64,000 nucleotides of DNA from Stomoxys calcitrans (lineage: Eukaryota > Arthropoda > Insecta > Diptera > Muscidae). The stretch spans positions 97,205,592 to 97,269,591 of the forward strand of contig NC_081552.1 of NCBI RefSeq assembly GCF_963082655.1. Reading direction: 5' to 3'. The stretch's first letter is position 1, and each line of letters begins with the position of its first letter. Position numbers and translations under genes: made by a program. This document shows positions 21,576-31,807 of this stretch, in pieces. The notes below the pieces were generated by a model. That model did no database searches. It had not been told where the DNA came from and was given only the letters and a program-made list of their open reading frames with translations.

Positions 21576-23193
21576 CAGAACGAGGTACTGTAACGTTGTT
21601 ACAAGAAAAAATATTCAAAAGTTACTAAACTTGAGAAATTACAACCATAAAGTTGCAGAATTGCATACGGTTTCGCAAATTCTTGTGGAAAATGCTGTGA
21701 AATGGATCCTCAAATTAGAAACTTGCGTCAAGAAACCGAAAATTATGAGGCGGAATGTTGAACTTTTAGAACAAAAAACTGTTTACATCGTCTAAACAAA
21801 AAAAAAACTTTGGTAAATGTAAAAGTTGTTACTTAAATTCTTCGAAAAACTCTAATTTCTTAAAAGTTTATGAATAAAAATGACACCTATGTTGTCAAAA
21901 TAGATTACTCAACAAAGGTTGATATATTGGATATATCAAATATGATATTTTCAACTCGCCACAAAAAGGATGGCGTAATATTTTTTGGTTGATAAATAAA
22001 AATTATTTTGAATAGCCTAAATAGGGGATAATATCATGTAATGAGACCGGCTCAAGCCTCTGCAAACCCCAAGTACACCGTTTAAACTATCAAACATCTC
22101 GGTAGAATTATCGTGGTTAGGGGAATGTTTCTATACAATAAAGTGGACCTCTTGTATTGTATATAGGATATCGTTATATCTACAAATTATTTTGAAAATT
22201 TACAGAATTGTGTCCTTGGATTATCTGAAGACTGTAGGCAAGTCGGATAAATTTTCCAACCGGATAAGAGCCTTAAGCACACTTCTTAATATAGACAACC
22301 TAGGTATAGAAGCAATAAAATGTCTGTTCTGTGGTGGCCCCCAAAGTCTCCGAATCTAAATTCGATTGAAAATGTTTGGTATATCATTAAAACTCATATA
22401 AGGGGAATACTTCATTTCAATTCCCATGAATTTTGGTTAACCATTTTAGCTCCGTAGTTAATTATTGGAGGCCACCGTAGCGCAGAGGTAAGCATGTCCG
22501 CCTATGACGCTGAACGCCCGGGTTCGAATCCTGGCGTGACCATCATAAAATTTTCAGCGGTGGTTATCCCCTCCTAATGCTGGCGACATTTGTGAGGTAC
22601 TTAGCCATGAAAAACTTCTCATCAAAAGAGGTGTCGCACTGCGGCACGCCTTTCGGACTCGGCTATAAAAAGGAGGTCCCTTATCATTGAGCTTAAACTT
22701 GAATCAGACTGCACTCATTGATATGTGAGAAGTTTGCCCCTGTTCCTCAATGGAGTGTTCATGGGCAAAATTTGCATTTGCAGTTAATTATATCAGTTTC
22801 GGTTCGCCTGAACTGAACTGACTCTATGCCCAGGATGGTCCAAGCCTTTATTAAGCACAAGAGATTGTTAAGTTACAACAACGCTGTTAGAACACAATTT
22901 GGCTGCACTTGTAACTCAAAACTTGCCTTCCTTTTTTCTAGTTTTGTGATTTTTGTTTTAAAACCCGAAGTGTTCCTATTATTTTGCACAACTAAAAATT
23001 GGACTGCTTGTAGCAATAGAGCTTTCTTGTTAAATATCAGTACATGTTTGACATTTTCGTAACAAAAATCGTTTTTGCAATGGCGGTGCACTAAAAAAAT
23101 TCTATAAAGAATCGATTTAGCTGTCGTTTTACTCGCTTTGGAATCTTTTATTTGTCCGTCTATCTGTTGTCCCTATTTTTTTGCACATAACTG
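21576..23193 (+). pseudogene. Tc1-like transposase relic (DD34E type), split by a SINE
   Basis: Recognisable blocks lie in order on the plus strand, in shifting frames. A helix-rich N-terminal-like part is at about 21600-21790. Near 22255-22280 there is a degraded block holding the second catalytic aspartate. At 22320-22400 comes 'WPPKSPNLNSIENVW', the hallmark around the catalytic glutamate of Tc1 transposases. After the SINE (22466-22781) the C-terminal 'SMPRMVQAFIKHK' follows at about 22823. The 3' end holds TTTTTTTGCACATAACTG next to TA at 23194, a plausible terminal repeat end. The left terminus is lost and no functional protein is possible. Confidence 0.75.
22466..22781 (+). mobile_element. 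tRNA-derived SINE with target duplication
   Basis: Full copy with A box (22478-22496, TAGCGCAGAGGTAAGCATG) and B box (22521-22531, GGTTCGAATCC), the common body GGACTCGGCTATAAAAAGG, and an end GGGCAAAATTTGC. It is bracketed by AGTTAATTAT at 22456-22465 and 22782-22791, a 10-bp target duplication. It splits the Tc1-like transposase, so it is younger than that relic. Better preserved than the 12296 copy. Confidence 0.9.
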
Positions 23194-24735
23194 TATATAA
23201 GGCCACTTAAAATCCTAGCCTAATTTGACCCAGATCGGTGCAGATTTCGGTATAGCCCCCTATAGACGAAAAGAAACTGATGGGATTTCGGATATTGAGA
23301 AAAGACAATGAAACTTCTTTGTCAAATTAGAAATATTTAAAAAGGGGGTTGAAATCGAGAAGTTCCCAAAAGAAACTGTGAAAATACAAGCAAAAATTGC
23401 AGTGAAAAATGAAAAGACTACTAAAAAGTGATTTGCAATTAAAAAAATTGAAATCGCTTCGACATTTGGGTATGTTTTAGTCGGAATTTGTTTCTAAAGG
23501 TGCGTATTAACTTCAGTTTTCACAGTGAAACTCCATATAAAAAAAATAGTGAAAAAAATCTGTGAAAACATTTTCATTTGTGGTACTAAGTTCTTTATTG
23601 AGTGAAAAACTAGCTTTCTCTAAAAGCGTGGACGAAGCGTTTTTCAACTTGGGCCACCATGATAACAAAAGAGTTTTAGTCGCTTTTTCGATCATTGTCG
23701 TTTCAATAAACAGTTGTTGTTGGCAAATATAGCTCTTACATTTTTATTTTTTATAATATAACTACACAAACAATACAGTTTAGCAAAGTAAATTTTGGTG
23801 GTGGATCATATGTTTGACGGTGTTTTCATATGAGATCAAAAATGAGAGTAGACTTCATTGAGGTTCAACAAATAGTGAAACAACGTTTTGTGAAAAATTT
23901 CCCTGGTGAACGAAGTTAATACCCACCTTAAAACCAAAATTTTTTCCACAACACAATTTAGTTAAGTAAGGGATTCTTAAATAATATCCTGACAAAGCAA
24001 TTTTAAGTATACATATTAAAATATTTAAGCCCCACACCACAACCGTGGAACAGAGTATTATAACTTAGTGCTTTTATTTGCAAAGCTAAAAAATACCATT
24101 AAGCATACCGATTGGCTTGAACTGCTTCCTGATTCGATTTAACTATGTGCGTTTGTCTGTTTGTCCATGTTTTCTTGTAATCAAGGTACAGGTCGCATTC
24201 ATTCTTCTGCAAATATTACTGAAACAATACGCGAACTGACCTATAGTGACCTACCAATATTGAAAAGTACGCGAACACACTTATAGTGTTCTATTTGACT
24301 ATCCTTTCAAGAATGTATTTTTTGACATTTTAAACACAAATAGAAATGTTAATATGTTTAATTAGCTGTGTCTTTATAACCATAATCGTTTCCTCTAAAA
24401 TCGACCACTAAGTAAATGAGTAGAACATTGTCGTCCATGTCACAATTAATATTTATGAATACATATTTATATATATGTACTCCGTTACAATCGGGGACAT
24501 TTTTCCTTGCAATGTATCGGGTATTATGAGGACACTTGAGTACAAAGCCACATGAAATGTTTGTAGTTCAACGGCGTTGTACCCGTGATAATTAGTAACG
24601 AGGATGGCAACCCTGGGTTGAGAAAAATAATTTTAAAATGGAAAAAAAGGATGGAAATAGCGTGTACATATGAAAAAAAATAAAAATTTTATAATTAATA
24701 ATAATAGAGCTTTCAAACGAACCAATAAACAAATT
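23194..24735. other. Unassigned AT-rich stretch
   Basis: About 1.5 kb without HINE, family C or recognisable transposon coding sequence. The scattered 60-73-codon frames have no motifs. It could be low-copy host DNA or old decayed elements. Confidence 0.35.
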
Positions 24736-24873
24736 TTTTTTTAAAATGTCCTCGAAAGTCCAGTGTCCCCGAAAGTCACGGTACATGACAAAACTTTTGA
24801 GGACTGTCCCCAAAAAGCCAAAATGTTCTCAAAAGTACCGGTAGATAGGAAAAGTGTCGCCAAAAGTCCCAGT

Positions 24874-24875
<2 letters not shown>
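24736..24875. repeat. Cluster of GTCCCC-AAAGTC-GGTACA motifs
   Basis: Variants of the phrase GTCCCCGAAAGTCACGGTAC occur in quick succession (about 24737, 24757, 24810, 24848). A related copy lies reversed at 10922-10945. Short repeated motifs next to a break are typical of transposon subterminal regions. No family is assigned. Confidence 0.5.

Positions 24876-24881
<6 letters not shown>

Positions 24882-24967
<86 letters not shown>
24882..24967. repeat. TA microsatellite
   Basis: About 43 TA units adjoining a family C fragment (24968-25083), which is the mirror of 10730-10862. Confidence 0.95.
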
Positions 24968-25975
<1,008 letters not shown>

Positions 25976-27640
25976 CGCTTGGAATGGTCTTTCTTGGGGT
26001 GAGATGGTCCCCCAGACACTTGGACCTGAAAAAATATCAGCATCGTGCTCTTCTTTCAAATACCATTTATTTAAACTCCATATTGCCATTGGTTTAAGGC
26101 GAGTTTACAGGATGAGGCGTCCACCAAACAAATGGCCCCAAAATAGGTTATCAAATTCGTTTTCTAATCTCATATACCTTTCATTTGAGCCACATATTGG
26201 CATGGTCGAAAAATGCTTGGGGGGATGTTTTGGTGAAGGGATGATGCCCTAAATAAATGGACTTAAATTTGGATATACAATTTGTATTCTACTCCCAAAT
26301 ACCTTTATTTGAGCCCCATATTGCGATGATCACTAAAATATTGCTGTTTGCGGGGTATTTTGGGAAAGGGGTAGACCCCCAGAAAATTGGTTCAGAAGGT
26401 GGGTATCAATACTTGCTATACCCCGCAATTCTTTTCATTTAAGCCCCACATTGGCATGGTAGGTAAATATGCCCGATTAAGGGGTGTTTTGGGGAGTGGA
26501 ATGGTCCCCCAAACACTAATCCCTGAAAATATACCAGCAACGTGCTCTATTCTCATATATCTATATATAATTTTTTTGAACCCAAGTTGCCGTTGGACTC
26601 AATATTGGATATCAAATTCGTTTTCTAATCTCAAATACCATTCATTTAAATCGCTTATTGCAAAAGTCAGCAAATGGGTGTGGGGTATGAGCCCTAAAAA
26701 CTATGAAAATCGAGCTCCACAGTCTTGAAGACCCAAATCGTCTTGCTGAGCAAATACGTCCTATTTGGGGGTTGTTATGGAGGTAGGACGTCCCCTAGAC
26801 AGTTGGTCCCGAATATTGATTCATTGTCTACTCCACAATATCTTTCATTTGATCTCCATTTTTCCACGATCAGCAAACATGACCGCCACAGTTTTTGGGA
26901 TGGGGCGGTCACTCAGCGACTTGGCTTTGAAACTATATATCAGTTTCATGTTCTGCCCTAAAATACCTTTTAGTTGAGCCTCTTATTGCAACATTCAGCA
27001 AATACTTCCTATTTGGGTGGTGTTGTCATAGTGGGGTGGCCCCATAGACACTTTTCCCGAACATTGATATTAGATTCGTGCTTTACTTCCAAAGACCTTT
27101 CAATTGAGCCCCATATTGGTATGATCGTAAATTTGTCTTCTATGGGGGATGATCTCGGGGATGGGCGGCCCCCATATTGCCATGGTCAGTAAAAAAGTCC
27201 TGCATGAGGAGTGTTTTGGGGAAGGGGTGGACCCCAAGAATCTTTGTCCCAAATTTGGATACCAGATTCGAATTTTACTCGCAAATGCCTTTCATTTGCG
27301 TCCCATATTTCCATGGTCGGTAAATATGTCCGATTTAGGGGTGTTTTTGAGAGTTGGGGTGGTCCCCCGACAATTGGATATCAGATACGTTTTCTTATCC
27401 TAAATACCTTTCATTTGAGTCCCATATTGTCGTAATTGGTGTATATATATAAATGGTAGGTTTGGGGTTATTTGGATCCAATTTTTAATATGAAATTCGT
27501 AGTCTACTCCTTAATACCTTTAATTTGAATCCCATATTGTCCCGATCGGTTCACTTTTTATTTGGGGTCGTATTTTTGGGTAAGGGGGAGGGTCCGCCAG
27601 TTACCGATATCAATAAATTATATAGTCTATTGATCCTTCA
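25976..27640 (+). repeat. Family C tandem-unit array
   Basis: Units are marked by variants of CATTTGAGCCCCATATTG near 26180, 26307, 26437, 26848, 26973, 27100, 27288, 27411 and 27523, spacing mostly 110-130 bp. Each unit also has a GTTTTGGGG...GGTCCCCC stretch. Units are much more diverged from each other than HINE monomers are. The ORFs that run through them have no conserved domain. Confidence 0.75.
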
Positions 27641-28010
27641 AAAAGTCTTAACTTGAACATACACCTAAGCCTGTATTCGGCTTGCTTTGCGCACTAAAAA
27701 CTAAAAATTAGCATCCAAAAAAAATTTTAAGTTAGAAATTCCGCGCTAGTTACAAAATCCTTTATTGTTTTCCATATCACTCCCCTAAGTTAGTTCATGT
27801 CCGATATTGTGTCCCCACCTAAGCACCGGTGTCTTATAGCAGCGAAACCCGGGCAATTACAATTGCAAATGCTCCAACATCTCATCATATTCCACATATG
27901 CCCTACACAAGGTACCACTTGCCGCACCGATTTTGTATAAGTGAGCTCGAAGTCGTTTGTGTCCCCTTATAATACCAAACGCTATACTGACCTCCTTCGT
28001 ACATCATTCC
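27641..28010 (-). pseudogene. 3' end of an RNase H-bearing non-LTR retrotransposon
   Basis: Reverse complement of 43190-43530. In the minus direction it reads, with frame breaks, the region after RNase H: a stretch near 27855-27905 with cysteine and histidine spacing ('H...C.CPGF'), then 'LGGDT..DM'. It ends in an AT-rich 3' untranslated part. It lies inside family C, whose sequence resumes at about 28011. No catalytic part is present. Confidence 0.65.
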
Positions 28011-28110
28011 CTTCCGGATCATTCCCCACACTCTGTGAAGATTTGAAAGAAATAGGTTCAGCCGTTTTTGAGTCTATACGGAACAAACAAATTTGCAAAC
28101 CCACAAACAA

Positions 28111-28736
28111 ACAAGTAAAAAGGAACAAAGTTCGGACTGGCCTAACTTTGGATACCCACCACCTCGGGTATATATGTAAACCACCTTTCGTCAAAATCCG
28201 GTGAAAAATGAATACCTTATGCCCAATAGCAGCTATATCTAAATATATTTCGATTTGGACCAAATACATATAAGTGAAAGTCATTGTTCAATTGTGTATA
28301 AAAAAATATTGGAGTCTCAAGTATATATATAAGTATATCTAAAAATAAACCGATCTGAACCGTATATAATACCTATGTCGAAAAGCCTTACATAAGTCAC
28401 TATGACAAATTTCAGTGAAATCGGATTATATGTGAGCTTTTATGGGGCCAAAACTTTAAATCGAGATATCGGTCTATATGGCAGATATATCCAAATATAT
28501 CCTGAGAAAAATTGAAGAAAAATATCGAAGGGCCTAACACAACTCACTGTTCCAAATTTCGGCGAAACCGGATAATAAATGCGCCTTTTATGGTCCCAAA
28601 ACCTTAAATCGAAAGATCGGTCTATATGGCAGCTATATCCAAATCTGGACCGATCTGGGTCAAATTGAAGAAGGATGTCGAAGGGCCTAACAAAACTTAC
28701 TGTCCCTAATTTCAGCAAAATCGGCTAAAATCAACA
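28111..28736 (-). mobile_element. HINE family B copy, truncated, joined to mariner sequence
   Basis: Opens at ACAAGTAAAAAGG with a damaged palindrome (TTCGGACTGGCC). It has about two monomers and stops at CAAAATCGGCTAAAATC, where mariner coding sequence begins. The same HINE/mariner breakpoint occurs, reversed, near 56728. Confidence 0.75.
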
Positions 28737-28882
28737 GATTAAAGTACGAGATGCAACAGTTGTTAACCACTATTTTGAAGACCTTGAGGAAAACTATTTT
28801 AATCAAGGGATAGAATTGCTAGATAATCGTTGGACTAAATGTATTGAAGTTTCAGGAGATTATATTGAACAATAAAAATATT
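28737..28882 (+). pseudogene. Mariner transposase C-terminal fragment
   Basis: A plus-strand frame gives 'YFEDLEENYFNQGIELL', then 'RWTKCIEVSGDYIEQ' and a stop at about 28875. This is the typical C-terminus of mariner transposases. It lacks the catalytic D,D34D region, which would lie where the HINE-B joins. The same protein end occurs at 56529-56660 on the other strand, so both come from one mariner family. Confidence 0.8.
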
Positions 28883-30239
28883 TTTTATACCCTCCACCAT
28901 AAGATGGGGGGTATATTAATTTCGTCATTCTGTTTGTAACTACTCGAAATATTCGTCTGAGACCCCATAAAGTATATATATTCTTGATCGTCGTGAAATT
29001 TTATGTCGATCTAGCCATGTCCGTCCGTCTGTCCGTCCGTCCGTCCGTCCGTCCGTCCGTCCGTCTGTCTGTCGAAAGCACGCTAACTTCCGAAGGAGTA
29101 AAGCTAGCCGCTTGAAATTTTGCACAAATACTTCTTATTAGTGTAGGTCGGTTGGTATTGTAAATGGGCCATATCGGTCCATGTTTTGATATAGCTGCCA
29201 TATAAACCGATCTTGGGTCTTGACTTCTTGAGCCTCTAGAGTGCGCATTTCTTATCCGATTGGGATGAAATTTTGCACGACGTGTTTTGTTATGACATCC
29301 AACAACTGTGATAAGTAAGGTTTAAATCGGTCCATAACCTGATATAGCTGCCATATAAACCGATCTTGGGTCTTGACTTCTTGAGCCTCTAGAGTGCGCA
29401 ATTCTTATCCGATTGGAATGAAATTTTGCACGACGTGGTTTGTTATGACATCCAACAACTGTACCAAGTATGGTTCAAATCGGTCCATAACCTGATACAG
29501 CTGCCATATAAACCGATCTTGGGTCTTGACTTCTTGAGCCTCTAGAGTGCGCAATTCTTATCCGATTGGAATGAAATTTTGCACGACGTGTTTTGTTACG
29601 ATATCCAACAACTGTGCCAAGTATGGTTCAAATCGGTCCATAACCTGATATAGCTGTCATATAAACCGATCTTGGGTCTTGACTTCTTGAGCCTCTATAG
29701 GGCGCAATTCTTATCCAATTTGAATGAATTTTGGCACGAAGTATTTTGTTATGATATCCAACAACTGTGCCAAATATGGTTCAAATCGGTTCATAACCTG
29801 ATATAGCTGCCATATAAACCGATCTGAGATCTTGACTTCTTGAGCCTCTAGAGGTCGCAATTATTATCCGATTTGCCTGAAATTATGTACGACGGATTCT
29901 CTCATGACCATTAACATACGTGTTTATTATGGTCTGAATCGGTTTATAGCCTGATATAGCTCCCATATAAATCGATCTCTCTATTTAACTTCTTGAGCCC
30001 ACAAAGGGCGCAATTCTTATTCGAATTGGCTGACATTTTACACAGGTCTCCAACATATAATTTAATTGTGGTCCAAACCGGAACATATCTTGATATCGCT
30101 CTAATAGCAGAGCAAATCTTTTCTTATATCCTTTTTTTTGCCTAAGAAGAGATGCCGGGAAAAGAACTCGACATATGCGATCCATGGTGGAGGGTATATA
30201 AGATTCGGCCCGGCCGAACTTAGCACGCTTTTACTTGTT
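28883..30239 (+). mobile_element. HINE family A copy (complete, regular array)
   Basis: Starts TTTTTTATACCCTCCACC and carries a long GTCC tract at about 29025-29070. The GATATAGCT phrase recurs at 29188, 29341, 29494 (as GATACAGCT), 29647, 29800 and 29953, every step exactly 153 bp. It ends with the perfect palindrome and CTTGTT at 30239. It lies between the mariner C-terminus and the mariner terminal repeat. Confidence 0.9.
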
Positions 30240-30294
30240 TAAAACTACTCTCTTTCATTGATAGGCTAAGAAGTTTCGGAACCGCCATCGTATG
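30240..30294 (+). mobile_element. Mariner terminal-repeat remnant
   Basis: GGCTAAGAAGTTTCGGAACC at about 30263 is the same end as at 55943 and 58700. It is followed by the family C phrase TATGATCTTTATTGG after a TA. Together with 28737-28882 it defines the 3' part of a second copy of the mariner at 55938-58725. Confidence 0.75.
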
Positions 30295-30775
30295 ATCTTT
30301 ATTGGTCTGTGAATTCGCTCGGCGGTTTTAGGGTCATATAAGTTTGGATGTTGGTTGTACTCCATTCTTAAAGACTTTATTTGAGCCGATATTCTCATGG
30401 GGAATTTTACTTTCCCAGTAAATTGGTCCCGAAAGTGGGTGCCCATTTGAGCCCCATATTAACATGGTCGGTAAATATGCCCGATTTAGTGGTCTTTTGG
30501 GGAGTGGGGTGATCCCCAAAACACTTAGCCCAGAAAATATACTATCACCTTTCATTTGAGTCCCATATTGTCGTCATTGGTCTCTAAATATATTTGGTTG
30601 GTTTTGGGGGTGGGGCGGCCTCCCCCTAGGTACAACCATCTCCGAGATCTGGCGTTTCTGAAAATTGGAGTAAGAAAGGGGCCACCCCCTTCAGACATCA
30701 AAAAATATAATACCCTGTTTTCACCATAGGAGCATTGCATCATCTGTGAAAATGTCAAGATAATAGGTTCAGTCG
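30295..30775 (+). mobile_element. Family C fragment
   Basis: Starts at the mariner target (TGATCTTTATTGGTCTGTG) and has two to three units with GGGGTGGGGCGGCC-like stretches. It ends in AGATAATAGGTTCAGTCG, where an A2 HINE begins. Confidence 0.65.
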
Positions 30776-31367
30776 TTTTTATACTCACCACCATAGGATG
30801 GGGGTATACTAATTTAGTCATTCCGTTTGAACCTCTGAAATGTTCGTCTAAGACCCCATAAAATATATATATATTCTTGATCGTCTCGACGCTCAGAGTC
30901 GATCTAGCCATGTTCGTCCGTCCGTCCGTCACGATAGCTGTCGAACGCGAAAAGCTAGCCAAGAAAAGCTAATTTTGCACAGATACTAAATATCGATATA
31001 GGTCGTTGGAGATTTCAAATGCGCCATATCGGTTCAGATCTAGAAATAGCTCCTATAAAAACTGATCTCCCGATTTGAGGTCTTCAGCTCCTGGACGACT
31101 TAATTTTTGTCCGATTTGGCTGAAATTTTACGCGTGGTCTTTCATTATGACTTCCAAGAACTGTGCCAAGTACGGTCCACGAACTGTGCCAAGTAACCGA
31201 TTTGGTTTATAGCCTGATACAGCTCGCATGTTAACCGATTTGGCTGAAATTGAGCATGTAGTGTTTTGTTATGACTTCCAACAACTCCGACTAGTACGGT
31301 CCATAACCTGATATAGCCCCATATAAACCGATCTCCCGATTTGATTTCTTGAGTCCTTACAAGACGC
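30776..31367 (+). mobile_element. HINE family A2, 3' truncated
   Basis: Start TTTTTATACTCACCACCATAGG, conserved ATATATTCTTGATCGTC, a GTCCGTCCGTCCGTC tract and about two diverged monomers. It breaks off at ACAAGACGCAAA into family C. Its closest relative in the window is the copy at 54368-54798. Confidence 0.7.
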
Positions 31368-31807
31368 AAATATGTCCGATTTAGGGTGTTTTGGGGGTTG
31401 GGGTGGTCCCCTTGGCACTTGGTTCGACAATTGGATATCAGATTCGTTTTCTAATCATAAATACCTTTCATTTGAGTCACATATTGTGGTGATTGGTCTA
31501 AATATATGTTTGGTAGGTCTTATGGTGGGGCGGTCCCCCTAGGTACCCCATTCGAAATTTGGATACCAAATTTTTGTTTTTAGGGTACTATATGAGTGCA
31601 CACAAAATTTCGCTTAAATCGCACCACACATCTCCGAGATCTGGCGATTCTGAAAATCTGATATCAAAAAATGTAGTACCCTATTTTCACCACGGGATCA
31701 TTATGCACCATCTGTGAAATTTCAAGAAAATCGGTTCAGCCGTTTCTGAGTCTATAAGGAACACACAAACATACAAACAAACAAACCTACAATCAAACAC
31801 AAATTGA
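31368..31807 (+). mobile_element. Family C fragment with ACAAAC end
   Basis: Carries GATTTAGGGTGTTTTGGGG units, then TCAGCCGTTTCTGAGTC and ACAAACAAACAAACC. It meets the T run in which the next HINE starts. Confidence 0.7.

Noticed and set aside
22466..22541. Candidate tRNA gene
   Set aside because: SINE head with a target duplication around the whole 316-bp element.
26387..26728. 113-codon frame as a gene
   Set aside because: It crosses family C units, and related units in other copies have stops in the same frame.
29025..29075. CRISPR-like or regulatory tandem GTCC repeats
   Set aside because: This is the 4-bp microsatellite present in every HINE 5' part. There are no spacers.
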